A DNA stretch of 64,000 nucleotides, from NCBI GenBank assembly GCA_029207755.1, contig JARCOQ010000002.1:84718087-84782086 (forward strand), in the 5' to 3' direction. The DNA is from Chamaea fasciata. Its lineage: Eukaryota > Chordata > Aves > Passeriformes > Sylviidae. Below the pieces are notes generated by a model, which saw only the letters and a program-made list of their open reading frames with translations, was not told the DNA's origin and did not search any database. The translations under genes were made by a program, and so were the position numbers. Positions 30,747 to 45,200 of this stretch are shown piece by piece. The stretch's first letter is position 1. Every line of letters starts with the position of its first letter.

Positions 30747-33700
30747 CAAAATAAAAACTATTGTAGAGTAGTAAAATATACAAAAAATATGTGCACCATA
30801 AACCTTAACTTGGCATTAAAAAGCTCCTGTTGATGTAAGATAACCAGAATCCCAGGTCTTTAGTTGAAGTATTTGGTCCATAAATGTTTGTGAGTTCAGT
30901 TTCCAGCTGAGAGACAGATAGGGCTGAGATTTTTTGCTTTGCCTTTTTTGTTCTGGTTTACTATGCAATCACAGAGTAACAAAAGATCTGTCACTTTATA
31001 GGATCAAGGGATCAGCCTTATCTACATATTGATGTTCAGATGGAAACACGTACCCACAGGCCATCCTGCAGCATGCCAAAGCATTGGCTTCAACTCTCCA
31101 GGACTGGAAAACAGAGAAGAGACAGGCAAGAGAAGTTCCTTATAAGGCACACAACTGGGATGGGAACATGACTTTCTGGAGCTCCAGTTTCTCATACAGT
31201 TGGAGAGTTTAAAGACTAGCCTGGGCATGGCAAATGATTCAGGCTTGCACAACTCTTCCCCTGAGGTATAGAAAAGGCATAAATTTCTCAGGCATGGAAC
31301 AGTTTCCCATCATATCATTAAAAATAGTAGGTACTGAATGTTCTCAGGATCCTTTCAGACACCATGACTGCCATAGCACAAGCTTCTGTAGAGACCAATA
31401 TATTGGGGGAAAGGCTTAAAAAACTTCTCTTGAAAGTGTAAGTGCAATGGATTTATCAGTGGGTGCCCAAGAATCAAAGTAGTCAATCTCTCGATTTGTT
31501 ATGCTTCTTCCAGTGAAATTTTTTAACCAACACTCAATATTCCTCACTCAGGTCATTTTTTATGTACTATACAGAAAAGTTCCATCCATTGTCATGCATA
31601 AATGTCTGTAAATATAGTAATTACAAGAGTTGTTTAAAAGTGATTATATGTGCTGAAACTTTCTCTGCACAGAGTGTGCCAGAAATCTTCACCTGAGGCT
31701 TGGCTGCGCTAAACAAAATATGTTGCAAGAAAACATTCCTTAAAATGCTTTGAACTGCAGGGCTTACAGAACTGCCTGACAAGCCCAGGGGCAAAGGCTG
31801 ACAAATGCAAAGCTACTTCTGGCTCCCACGGGCTTTGTAATCAACTGTAGTTGTCTCTTAGGTAAAATTCTGAAGAAAATAAAATGCTCTCCACACATCT
31901 CATAAACATTATTCATGTGGAAGCCCTGCCTTGGCCATTGCTCACTCTGCAACTTGTGAAAATGAGGAATGTATTTTCCAGATGCTGCCTGCTGAATGAG
32001 GCCAGGCTGAATAATAAAGGAGGTGGTGGATCCAAGTAACTTGGAAGTGGGAATTGACTCCTTGTCAATTGCGATGGTAAAATTAAATCTGGAGCCATTC
32101 TGTCATCTGACCTTTAGGCTGAATGACAGAGTGATTTTGATGGGTGGAAACATGTTATTATCATTATAACATGCATCCTGAGATTGCATTAGCAAGCATG
32201 ACTTCGTTCTGACTGGAGTACTTCACCTGTCAGTAAATATATTTGATCACTTTTTCAGCATTTTCAGGATTTTCTCTGTAGTGGTGCTTAGAACAGGAAA
32301 CTGTTGGCTTGTGGTTTTGGATGATGATTCCTTTTCAACCAAAATAATCCACTCTTCTTCAGTCTTTCATTTAAAAAAAATCTCAACTCTTTAACATATT
32401 ATTTCTTTTAGTGAACTAAAACCACATTTAACATAAACTTGCAAAATTTCTTTTCCATGCAAAGCAGTGTATATGGTGCATCTAATCTAACTGCTCATGT
32501 ATTAAGGGACTTTCTCTTATGGTACACAGATCAGTAGCTGAGAATACTCATGGCACTGATGCTTATGGCTGTGATAGTACAAAGAATGAAGCTTCACCAG
32601 GAAGTTTAATGCTGTCACACATCCTTCCCCAGAGTGTCATGCTTCCTGTTGACTCCCTTTCAAAGAGAAACAGGAATCAGTTGCAAGTGGTAAGGAAAAT
32701 AACAAAAACAATCTGGACTGAACCTGGGCTAATGCTGTCCTTACACATTGTTTACAGTGATTGTCTTAAAAAACCCCTGTATATACCTAAAAAAGTTGAT
32801 CAGCGCAGAATATATAAAGCATAAAAATATCATCAAATAAGTAAAATACTCTTTTCAAGTATATGTTGTTCTCACCCCCCAAGAGCCTTCTAAAAAATTT
32901 CTAAAAAAACATTCTTCAGAGTTTCTAAAAAACAGAGGTAAGTCAGTTAGCCATAGAAGAGCTGCCCCTGCTATCTGCAGTACTATACTGGCATCAGTGT
33001 GGGATTTCACCTGTTCCTGCCTAGAAGTCAGGCAATCAGGGCAGGACGGAGCATTGGGTAGAAAAGCTGGACAGAGCAGGCTCAATTCCATCTATACAGC
33101 ATTGTACTGTACATTTACCTGAAGAGAAGTATTTTAAGATTCTAAACATTCCTTGAAATTGCTCTTTCTGTTTTTAAGGTAAGTCCTTAAGTTTTGCATA
33201 TCAAAACTGTGCATTCTACAGCTTGGGATTGATTTATAATCCATGGGTACATTAGTTTATCTGTTGTGAATTTAGAAGTAATCACTCTTTTGGGTGAGGA
33301 CATTTTAGGAAGGTAGCATGAAATGAAAGAAACACACACTGTGTCCTGGGGTGAAGGGAGGCAAATGGGGATAAACTAAAATTTTAGGGGAGGAAGTGAG
33401 AGACAGGAAAAGAGCTAAGAATAATATGACTGATGTGCAGCAGCAGGGAGAAGCAAGAATTCAAGCTGTAGAAGTGGGATCCACATTAAAGACGTGAATA
33501 CACTTGACTGGAAAATGGGGGAGAGTTGGACTGTCATGGTGGTAGTGATGTGTATAGAGAGGCTTTTTACCTCTTGCCCCACAATATCCACAGCAAATAG
33601 GATGCACTGAATAAACAGTCTCATGCTGTAGGAGCACTGAACTGGAGAAGGAAGGCACAGGAGTAGGATGCTAATATCACTGCATAAAGGTCTAACAAAC

Positions 33701-36700
33701 TATAATAGCTGTAGGACTAAACATAGTTAGCCATAGAGGGGTAATGAAAAGCTGGGCATCACTTGTAAATGTTTAGTGTCCATGTTTAAAAATCTAGTTT
33801 CAGGCCTTGAGGAAAGAGAGTTGTGTTTCCAACAGAAGCCAGTAACTGGTTGTCCTCACCAGCCCACCCATGTTTTTCAGTTGTGTGTGTCTCCTCTGCT
33901 TAGTCATACACTGCTGCTTCCTGAATCTGCCAGTGCAGTCTTGAAAGAAGCATAGTTGCTGAATATGCATATTCAGCTTTTTTTTTTCTTCTTTTTATTT
34001 TTCTTTGGATCTATCCTTAACTAGAAGTGTTTCCAAACTGAAACTTTTCCATCCCTACAATTTCTGTCTTCCAGTCACCACATGTAGTATGGATAGGTGT
34101 TAATGGAGGTGACCTTGTCACTGAAGAACCAATGCTACTTGGAGCAGTGCATAACAGATCAGTCAAAATTTAAAATTAAAAATAATGAAAAGATCGCAGG
34201 GCTCCATGACCTTTGTTTTTAAGACAGGCACTGCAAATCAAGGTTTGCCACTCCCTGGTACCCACACGGTGTTTGTGTCTTCTGGAATGGAGGATGAAAG
34301 ATACAAATACTGCTGATTCCTTATTGCCTTGGGGTGATATTGCCTTACCTAGATCACATGAATTTCTTTCCAGGTAGCCTGCTTGCACAAGCTCAAAAGC
34401 ATGCTAGCAGGCACTGTGCCAGTACTGGAGATACTATACTGAAAGGAGAATGAGGCATAAGCTGCCCGGGAGTGCTTCTTGTCTTCCTGAGCCAATAAAG
34501 AAGAGGCTCTCACAGCTCTTGTTCTTCCCCAAGTCCATCGTCAGTAAAGTTCTTCTTCCCGTTTTTGGAAGTCACTCTTATTTACAGCTTGTCTTTGACC
34601 TGAGGGGTTCTTTTTAAGAAGATTGGAAAGAACTGGTTTCTTGTTCCAGTGATGAATTGTCTCATTATTTGCCATGACATTTTCTTATCTGTCTTCCCAT
34701 CACAGGATGATTCTAGTTAACATGCGAAAAAAGTCCCTGCCTACTTCTACTGACATCTACCTGCTAATACCCCTTGGTCTGTGAACCCCCAGGACAGGCC
34801 ATTGAAGCCTAGTAGTTTATCAAGAAATGAGTAACACCGGTACAGGTAAAGAGACTGAGAAGCACAGAGAGCAAAAGTGGGAAAATAAGGTCGACGTTTT
34901 TGTCCATACTAGTACAATGTGCAAATAAAGGAGACTAAGGTAGCCATTAATAACTCTAGTTTAGAAAACTGAAAAAAAAAATCCTAAATGTGAGAAAAGA
35001 GATGATCTGGAACAGACTTTAAGCTAGAGTATTGGTGGGATACAAGCAGCTTAAAAGACAGAGGTTAATATAAAAGGGAACAGACTGACCAAGAAGTTCC
35101 TGCCCATTCCTCTATTCTTAGGAGTAGGGATGTTAAGTGCAAGGTAAAAATGAAAGAGGATAATGAGGCATAAATGGAGAGACAGGAGGAGTGAGAAAAT
35201 GAATGAATGAGTGCATGAGAAGATTAATTCGCACTGGAGGGGAAATTTCCTATGGAGTATTTGAAATAAGAGCATGTAAAACCCTTACTAAAATTTGCTT
35301 TGGATTGAGACACTCACTTTGCACCGTCATAGAAACACTGAACATGGAGAGACATTTGGGGCACAGCTTTGACAGTTTACGCTGAAGATGCTTCAAGATG
35401 GTACCAGAAGAGTTCAAAAATCTAACAAATATTCTGCCAACACATTTAAAACCCAGTAAATAGCTTAGCAAGCTGAATACACTAGGATACACAGGATAAG
35501 CCAAAGCTAAAAGTTCATTCTTTCAAGGCAAGATGGAGAATGAACAGTTTCCTCTAGTAAGGGAAGGTTTAGCTTATCATCAGGACTAGGAAGCTACAGT
35601 GATAAAATTGTGCAGTGGTTTGAGCAAACCAGCAGATTGATTTGTCTTCAAAAACTCCAAAGTCTTTCTGGCAGCATCACGTGTGAAAGGGTAGAGAGAG
35701 GTCATGTGCGACAAAGTTACCAAGATACCTCACTCTCTGGGATTCCAGACAGGTTGGAGACAATTTTTTTAATAGTATCTAAAGGCTGTATTTAACTCAA
35801 AGGACATTGATTTATAATGATACAGTCTTTATGAAAGTCAGGTGGTTTTATTAATAAATATCAAGAGCCACAATGCACTCACTGTACTCTACCTGTGATG
35901 TGACCCCAACATTCATACTCAAATCAAATCATCGATGAATGCACAAGGAATTCTGCCATTGTATTTTATTTTCTTAAGTGTGTGCCAGGGTGTTACATAC
36001 ATTTCTGTCACATTGTCTGCCTTCTACAGAAAAATATGTATTGACTAGAAATCCTTGTTACAGTGACTAAGCCTATGAGATTAGGAAATGTTTGGAATGA
36101 CAGAAAAAAAGACCAGTAATTGTTAAAAACAATTACTATAAGAAATTGCCCATATTTTATAGTAGATAACAGGGGATCTTCACTGCAACAGCAAATCAAA
36201 GTGGTTATGTTAAGATTTCTAATCAAGCCTAGACAAGAAATACTTTAATATTGTGGTATTACTGCCAAAACTACAGAGAGCAAAAATGGGGTAAGAGAAG
36301 CACCAACTGATGAAAATAAGGGCAAGACCCCAAAGCAATAGCTGCTGCAGGGGGACACTGTGATGGTGAGCAGCAGGAAGGTACAGATGAAAACAAGCAC
36401 AACAGGAGGGGTGAATCAGAGGAACGGGAGCTGACCCAAAATATCCCACTACCATTCTGCAAGATATATAATGTTATGTAACAATAAATTCAACATTTTA
36501 ATATACAAATTAAAACCCTCTATGAGTAAGATGCTCCTGTATAGACCAGGTTGGATATTTTACTGTGGACAACTGTAAATCGAGCCTTTTTCCATTTTAG
36601 GTAAAGTCGATGTGGACTCATCTGCTTGTCAGCCATTAAATATACAGCAAATGACAGTGCATCATCTTGAAAAATTATTTAAGCTAAATAGTATTATTTT

Positions 36701-38500
36701 CTTTCATGCAGAATATAGTATCATGATGTTATCAAAAGGGATAACTGGAGGTGAGAATTGCATGTTGCTGTTCACTTAAGCCTACAAAAAAGGGTTGGCC
36801 TTATACGACTTCAGCACCTATGAGATGGGTGATTAATCAGAGCTAGTCACCTGCCCTGCTTGGCAAGTCAGTGGAGACAGATGAGTTAGCCATCTCCCCA
36901 CAGCCACATGTGCTCTGGCTGCCCAGGCTGAGTGTGCCAGCTTGCACCTCTGCGAAGAAGGGAGTGCTTGCAGTCTCTCCGATGTTAGAAATGGTGGGAA
37001 TGATGGGCAGGTGTGGTCCCATCAGTGGGCTCCGATCTGTGCGAGGGGACCAGGCAGACACCCCTTCCTTGTCTTGGTGAGAGCAACCTGCTTTCAGTGG
37101 CAGTGACCTGTGCTGCAACAGTAGAGCTTGGCTATTCACTGTGCTCCCACCATTCCCGTCTGCACCAACCCTCCATAGGGCAGCAGGCAAGGTGGGACGG
37201 GATTGTGTAAGGGCCTCAAAGCTCTGCCAGACCCGAGCTGCTGGGAGTTATGTGCCACAATGAAGTCCCAAAGATGCTTCCTAAATCTTAAGCTGACATT
37301 GCAAGGCTTGCTGATAAAAGGGGTTTTAAAAGATTTGTTTCCATTTGTAAATGTAGCAGCCCAACAACAAACGCTGAGAGATTTACAAATATCGATCCTG
37401 AAAGCAGTATTTATACCCAGTCACTGTGTTTATACCAAGACCTGTGTTTTCAACAATAAAATAATTACCCTCATTCATGCTAAGGGTTGTTTGGCCAAAA
37501 GCAACGTATCATAGATGACAGTTCTTTACCTAGCAGGATGTATGCTGGACAGTTATGTCATTTAGGAAAAAATGGTGTATAACTTGCAAAATGTAAGATA
37601 TAAAAGGATTGGCTTTGTCTCATTGACAGATAACTAGACTTTCAGATTGTCTTTTTTACATTAGATTCAACAGGAGGTATTAAACCTATTAATGCTATAT
37701 TTTAAAGCATTTTGCTGTCTTTTAACAATATAAAATAGATTTGGCATTGATAAAATCCTGCACAACATTTTGATAATACAGGAAAGAAACATGTTAAACA
37801 ATTAAGACCTGTTCTTCACCTTTTAGCTTTCATATATTTCCTTGCTACATTTGTGATGGATGTGTTACTCAGCGTACTCTTAGGCAGGACTTTGTTTTTA
37901 AATAACTTCAGATCTTTCCTCACTCTAAAGGATTTTAAAATATTTGACTACCATTGAGCTCATGCAGAAGAGATCAGTAACCTCAGTGCATTGTAATTAC
38001 AGCCTAAGCACAATTAAGATAATAATTCTCAAGTCTAAATAATTCTTTACAGCACAGTTTCATAAATATTCTACAGAATTATGAAATAATTAATAGATAA
38101 TAACTTTCATGAAGTACTTGCTGACATTTTAATCCCAAGGTGTCACTATGGGCAGGACCTGCCTCTTAGAGATAGTGCAATTGGGACACTGCCCAAGTGA
38201 TTTACAACTTGGCCCTGATTCCTTCTGCTGGATTGTCACAGGATGTCCATGAAAAGGACAGTGACATGCATCATTCTGTAGTAACCATCAAAGAAGCTGT
38301 ATTTAGTGACATCTGCGCTATGGTCCTCCAGGTAAGGATTTTCAATACACGTGGGTTTAGAATAAGGAAAGAGTCAGAGAACAGATTCTGGAGGGAATGT
38401 TTCATTATCATCAGGGAAGTGTATTTTGCAAAGGCTTTGAAATGTGATGGATAGCATAAGGAAAAAAAAAAAAAGGAGATTGATTACATCATGATTGAAG
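30747..38500. other. Intergenic region, no gene seen
   Basis: Mostly AT-rich. A GC-richer patch at about 36845-37210 and an AT-rich block with several TAATTA-type motifs at about 37930-38130 are the only compositional features noted. No exon or CR1 recognised. Confidence 0.7.
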
Positions 38501-38509
38501 AACCTGCCG

Positions 38510-38640
38510 ACTAGGCTTTTTGTTTTAATCAGTGTCTTTTATTTCTTTTCACCCTGGCTGCCAGCTTCATTCCACAGTGCAGGAGCCAGGATATCTGCTC
38601 ACAGTTGTCTTGCTGCGTGGCTATCAGGAGGTGCTGATAC
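38510..38640 (+). repeat. Non-coding duplicated element, copy A
   Basis: Shares three blocks in the same order with copy B at 42086-42215: AGGCTTTTTG (38513-38522), a 26-base block starting GTTTTAATCAG (38522-38547) that matches at 24 of 26 positions, and ATATCTGC (38591-38598) followed 27 bases on by TGGCTATC (38618-38625). No coding potential or known repeat family recognised. Confidence 0.6.
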
Positions 38641-41600
38641 TGAGCTGAAATTGCAACCTGCCTTTGGGAAGCAGATGCTTGGGTGTAATTATGATAATCA
38701 TGGATTTTTGCCCCTCCCACTTTTCCCATCACTTCCATCTGCAGTACTTTTATTGTAAATAAAATACTATTATGTCACATTAATTTTAATTTTCCATTAT
38801 ATCCCCCACAGTTGGTGTGTGTCTTTGTAACTCAGGGCCCATTCTACAGATGACTCACATAATATTCAAAGTTATTAATTTGTTATGAAGCTGCCTGCAA
38901 TCCCAATTTTTACAGTGTTTCTACATTGCTCACAGACTTAAATTCTGGAGCCACTCATATTGCTTATTAGTTGAGCAAAATAATTGGAAGTGTTAGTGTA
39001 ACTATTTTTTTATAGGGCCCCGGGCCATGGCATAGCATGCTGGAGATTCAGTGGAGCCTCTTGTCCCATCTGGGTGGCTCAGAGCTTCCAGGCCAGCCTT
39101 TGTCTGGGCCAGGAAGCACCCTTCTTCATGAGCAGTCCCACAGGCTGTGATGGAGCCACTCAGAAGGACATCCATGCCACATGAGTCACGACACCAGAAT
39201 GTGCCCCTTAGGTGCTAATTAAAGTCCACTTCACACACAGGAATATACTTCCAATTATCATAGTAGCCTTGGAATGCATTGTGGGATGTGGAGAAGAGCA
39301 GAAGCTATTGCAGAAAAAAAAGTAATTGGCATGTTTAAATGACAAGGCCCTCGTGATTAGTCTGTGTCGTTGTATGAATTATCCCACAATACCTCAGCTC
39401 CAGGTTCCAAAACAGATGCTCATCTGAAGGTTTTTCCAGGACTTCCAAGTCCTGGCTTCTTAACAGTCCAAAAACCTGAGGAAATCAGGCTTTTTTAGTT
39501 TCTTCTCTTCAGCTTCCCACGTCACTGCATGGTAAAGAGCCAAAACTATTGGCTGTTCAAAGAACTTGAGGAAAAATTTCTAAAGGACAAACAAATACGT
39601 AATTCAGAATGTTGTCCTGGGGAAAAAAAAGAATCCAAAAATCTACTTCCATGGGCAACCTCAAGTTTGTTTTTTTGTTTTGAAATGACTCCTTATTTTG
39701 GAATTTCACTTGGAATAGAGATTCAAAGAGTCTGCCAATTCAAGCCTCTGTTGTGATTCAGCTGTTACTCATCCATAAAATGAATAACTTTATGTCCTGT
39801 TTCTTAATTCTTAGAAGTTTATCATCAATTCATCATTACCCTTCTTCATCATTTCTCAAATACTATCCAAAGCATTATTCAGGAGGTAAATAAGGGGACA
39901 GCCTATCTGAAAGGCTATGCTGAAGCCCAGGATATTTATTTACAGACAAACACTGAGGCTTCTTTTATTCTACTTTTTTAAATTCTACTTAAGAAAATAC
40001 TTTAACAAGCCCTTCCACCGCTTTGCACCTAAAAGCTGTGAATCCCATATAAAAAAATCCACTTCAATAAGAAAATCTGTGGCATCAAGTGGTCCCCAGT
40101 GCCCAGGACACTTGCAAGCAAGAATCATATCAGACTCCCATTTCCTGCAGGTATTTAATTGCCTTTCAGATACAGTTAAATTCTGTCTGTCTTGAAGTGA
40201 TCTTGCAATGAATATTTATATAAAGCTGCGATTGCAGACCGTGTCCACATTCTGTGGTCTGTGTCAGCAAAATAAAGGGTCTCAGTACTAAAGAAGGCTT
40301 TGAGTTTAGCCATAAAAGTGAAGCACAAATACACTCTTAAGATGTAGGTAACTAGCAAAAAGGGCTCTTACAGTTCATATTCTTTTTGTGAAATCATTTG
40401 CTTTGACAAGTATTTAAATAAGCATATGGTGACAGGTACACCCAACTGTTGAGTACCTTTCTTTTTCTGGTATTATCACAGTGTCACAATGGTAAGCATA
40501 AAAAATGCTCTTGCCATCAAAAGCAAACAAGGAGCTCTTTAGTAAGCTGCTACAGAAAGTCCTGCTCTCCCTCTTTTGACTTCTTGGTAAAGTGTCCTCT
40601 CAGAGACTCTAACAATCTTCCCCTTTCAGGTCTTCCCAGAGCAGTCTCAAAGAAACAGAACAAATCTCACTGCTAAACAGCCCCTGTTCCACCTTTGGAC
40701 AAAAACTGTGAACAAACAGCACCAAAATGTTACCAAAAAGTATCTGGTTTTGAAAAATATTATCAACATTCTAGAAACCAGAATCTAGGGTGAGCCAGTC
40801 TTCAGCTTTGATTTAACATGTTGAACTGAGGGGTCATAACTGATGGGTTGAATGAGGATCTTTTATCTAGCAAGATAAAAACATATTTTTCCCCCTCTGT
40901 GCTTGGATGGATCTGCACATGTAGCAAGAAAAATAGAATTATTTTTCAATGCTCCAACAAAATCTTCTCTTTCAATTATTTGGTTTATCTTGTCCTGTGA
41001 TTTCTATCACTCTAAAGAAATTCACACTTGGAACACACAACTGTATCATCAGAGCTTTTTGGGAAAGGAAGAGATTGATAAAATTAGTAATAGATTAAAA
41101 AAAATGTTTAGAAGATATTCACATCTGAGAATGAACAACTATTACAAAAACACAATGTATATTATCTGTTCCTGAAAACCTGCATAGTTGATGACTCTGC
41201 TGAAAGACATGAGAAAATATAAGCAGGAGTGACCATCAGCATCCCCATGACACAGAATGTCAGTGAGAGGTATGTAAGAGTCTGCTTTGAGGCAAGGCAT
41301 TGTGTTTGGAAGATCATTCCTGGTTTAATTTTGAGAGGGGAAGCTAGAACTACAGCCCATTTCATTATATTGTGCTGAGCAATTGTCTCCTTTTTATTCT
41401 TTAGTGTCCTCTACCACAGGAGTTTCATGAATGGAAGGCTGCAGGAATTGAATTCATTTTTGAAACTGGCTACTGAGGGACAGTGATAATGAGGGCTGAT
41501 AGGAACAGCTGGGGAAAATGGCTAGGATGTAGCAATTTCATAGATTTATATAAAAAATAGCATGGCACTTTAGAGCTCCAGCTCTTGGCAATTAGTGAAA

Positions 41601-42085
41601 GTGCGAGGTGATTATAGCTCTGTTACAGCAGAGGTCTTCCTCTCTCAGTAGTCCCAGGTTACCATTCAGGGCTTTCACATACCTGCAGTACTGCACCAAT
41701 TACCATCCTTTGCTAGGAAACCGTTTCATTTGCATTGAATTAGGTCATTTACCTGCTGCTTTTCTGACAAGCCCAGGAAAACGCATAGATGCTTAGGAAA
41801 AGAGAAGAAGGACACTTCCCATCTCTCAAACAAGCAGAGGCAGGTCAGTAAAACTTCTGAAAAATGAAACTAAGTGTAAAACAATTCTGCCTTTCTGGTT
41901 TTTTCTTGCTATTGAGAAGAACTGCTGCTTAAAAGCAATACCTGCTCAATATAACCACAGAATGGAAGACAACAAAATGTATACAGGTGCATATTAACAA
42001 CGACAGGCTGAGCAAATTAAGCCGTAATTTTAAAGCACAGCATAGCCTCACAAAGGTGGTTTCCTCAAAAGAGTGTCTATAGTGG
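38641..42085. other. Intergenic region between the duplicated elements
   Basis: Contains a GC-richer patch at about 39015-39190 and a 10-base inverted repeat (ATTGTGGGAT at 39278-39287, ATCCCACAAT at 39381-39390). No gene seen. Confidence 0.65.
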
Positions 42086-42215
42086 AGGCTGTTTGCAATG
42101 TTTTAATCAGGGCCTTTTATTTCTTCTTTATTTCTTCTGCTCTGCCACGGGCTTGCAGAAGACATATCTGCATTCTGTTGAAGCCCTGGCTATCGTGGTG
42201 GTGTCAGAAGCAGGA
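42086..42215 (+). repeat. Non-coding duplicated element, copy B
   Basis: Collinear partner of copy A: AGGCTGTTTG (42086-42095), GTTTTAATCAG block (42100-42125), ATATCTGC (42164-42171), TGGCTATC (42187-42194). Spacing between blocks is within five bases of copy A. Both copies are on the same strand and about 3.6 kb apart. Confidence 0.6.
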
Positions 42216-45200
42216 GCATAGGGCTCCCAAATAACACTTAGCTTCTAATCTTGCCACAGTGCTTTACAAACGTGAAGCTAATCTCGTGGCAGCATGACGA
42301 GGCAGGTGTTATCTTCTGCTCAAAGTCAAATGACTTGGGCAGCTGCACACGTGGAGTCACCAGAGTAGTCAGGGAGAGAATACAGAAAGGTTTTTTGAAT
42401 CTTTTTCTATTGAAACCATCCCTAACTGCAGAACTCGTTTCTTTCCTCAAAAATTGAAAGGCAAAATTTACCACAAATGCCAGCCAGCGCCCTAAGTGCA
42501 GTCCCTTCAATCTGTCACTGAGGAACACCTAGCATTTCAGGATTATTTTACGTCTAGTCAGGGCTTGTTGCCTACTATGGCTTCAACCAGATTTTCCATC
42601 TCAGTCTCTGAAACTGGATTTATATTACTGTGAAACTGGCAGTGGCACCAAGTACTTTTACAAATCAGAAAAAACCCTTTTCCAGCTATTTTTGCCAAAC
42701 AGGGAGGAAACAGCAGCAGCAGCAAAATATCTGCTTATGTAATCAGCCTCAGTTAACTGGCGCTGGGTGTTCATATAATTGGTTTAAAATATTTAATTAA
42801 TGTTTATAAGAACTTCTCACAAGTTCTTAGTGCTCTGTGTTGCACTTGAGTTGCTCTCGGTAGATCAAACTCTAAGAGAACAGCACCATAACTGTTTGGG
42901 AGAGGGGGAGACTGACAAATGTGGAAAAACCCACTGTATCACAGTTTCTTATGCTTTTATTTCAGCTCCTGTTTTACAGCTACCTTGCTCAAACTGTTAA
43001 ACAGCAGTTGTTTTCTTACAGGCACCACAGCAGAAAAGAGACTTGAAAACATTTTACAAGTAGATGAGATGGCCTCAGGGGGCTTCTTCCATGCAGAGGA
43101 GGATGCCATGGAGGAAGGTGTTACGGAGGGAAAGGAGATAATGTGGTTTCATCATAGATATCACATATAAAAGGGCTGTGAGAAGTGTAACCTTCTTGAC
43201 ATCAAATCTTAATCCTCCTGACAGGTTGGTAACATACATAAACTTGTTGATTTTCAGTTGATTTTAGAGTTGATGAGGCCTTCTTAACACAAGCTGTTGC
43301 ACTTGCATGAATTAATGCATTTCCCAGCCCAGTAGCAGTAGCCGAAGCAGAAAATATCTCTTGGAAAAGTCTTTCATTTGGATTTTGAAGTTACTTGTGA
43401 AGGAAAAGCAACCTCTGACAACTTGTCCAGGCGTTATTTTCCCTCCCAGATTAAAAGATCTGTCAGAATGACACTGGGAAGCTTGTGTTCTTTTTTAAAC
43501 TTATAACATTGCATCCTCCTTCTTGCTTATTACTTTAATGGCAATTCTCTCCGCATATTCTCAGCTTATGAAGACCGGTGCAAACTACACAACTGTCATA
43601 AATGACAGGAGTGCAGCTGAAGTCAGCAGCGATAATGTCAGGCTCTGCATACAAAGTCCCATTTTTAAATTTTTGTTTTGTTGAGAGGAGAGGGGGTTTC
43701 CTGTGGCTATAATGAAGTAGTGGTTGGATGCGTGGTGTAAAAAATTTCTCATGCAAATTTCACCTAAGATTGTACTTACAGTTCTCTCATAGCTCTGAAT
43801 GGAGAAAATAAAGTCATCCGCACAAGAAAAATACTTATTATTTTTTAAAAATTAATTATTTTTATATGTGTGTGTGTGTGTGTGTGTCTGCGTGTGTGTA
43901 ATATGTCATTTTCATGTTAGAAAGCATGAAATCACATTTTCCAGACATATGAAAATAATGTACCAGGTGTACCAGGTGGAACACAGCTCTTACCTACTTA
44001 AGCCAGAATCTACAGGAACCTGAGGGAACGAACCTCCCTGTAGCTATTTGTGTGTGCTGGGCCAAGCTGGGGTTTCTGAGCAGCAGCTACCAAGAACCTC
44101 AACTCTAATCCTGCTCCCCAACAACAGGACAGAGAAGCTTTTGTCCCATAGCACAGCAATGAAATGCTCATCCCAAGACCTCAGTATACAACACAAGAAA
44201 CAGTGAAAAACAATACTCTAAAATAATGTTTGATTTCATAATTGAATCTTTCTAATAAATGCAATGATAATTCAGTCATTCATCATTTACTCCAAAAGTG
44301 GATTAAAATGTGCTTACCACTGAAAAAAACCCAAAGCTTTTAAGCTAATATCAGTAATAAGCAATCCAGTCATTTCTTTTAGGTCTGAAAATATATGTGT
44401 TGCAGACAAAAAAACTTATTATAATTGTTAATTAGCTCAGTATAGTTAACTGATGTGTTCTGCAGTATCCTTAGAATTTAAATTCTGCAATTGAAAGTCA
44501 TAAATTAAATAAAATTAAGAAACATATTTTAATTCTTAATCCCATTACACATGTACTGTATTCTAAGCATGAGGGAACCAGAAATTCACAGTAGATGTTT
44601 AATGAATAATCAGATCTGGAAGATACAATTTGTCACAGCCACAGAATTAGCTTGGTAAAAACCAAGCCTGACAAGTTAATTAAATAAGTCTGAATATATT
44701 GGATAGTATGAGTATTTGCCAGCATCTATGTTGAGTTTTTTTGCTTTACACCCTATTCTGACAGGTAGAAAAAAATAAGAAACAAATAAGAAAGTCTACA
44801 GTTTGTGGAACTACAAATCTTGACCAAAAAAGACCCCTTAAGTATTTAATACCTAGTGGATGAAATTCTTGAGGTTTTACACAAAATATCCTTCTCAGAA
44901 AGCTCATCCAATACTTAAGACACTATTTTCATAAAGGACTTGACCTCACAATCCTTTAACCTGATGAGTCATTTCAGATCATGCTAAAGCTTACTCATGA
45001 GGAAGAATATAATTTTTGGATCCTTTGCATCTGACCTCACAAAGTATGATGCAAACTACCACCACGAGTGAGAAAACTACGTGCAGTATCAGGGTGCAGG
45101 AATCTCTTGCTGGAAGAGATGGAGCTTCTGTGCTCTCTCCTGAATAGCTCCTACTCTCTACTGACTACCTCCTCCGTCCATGTGAAAAACAGCTCGAGTG

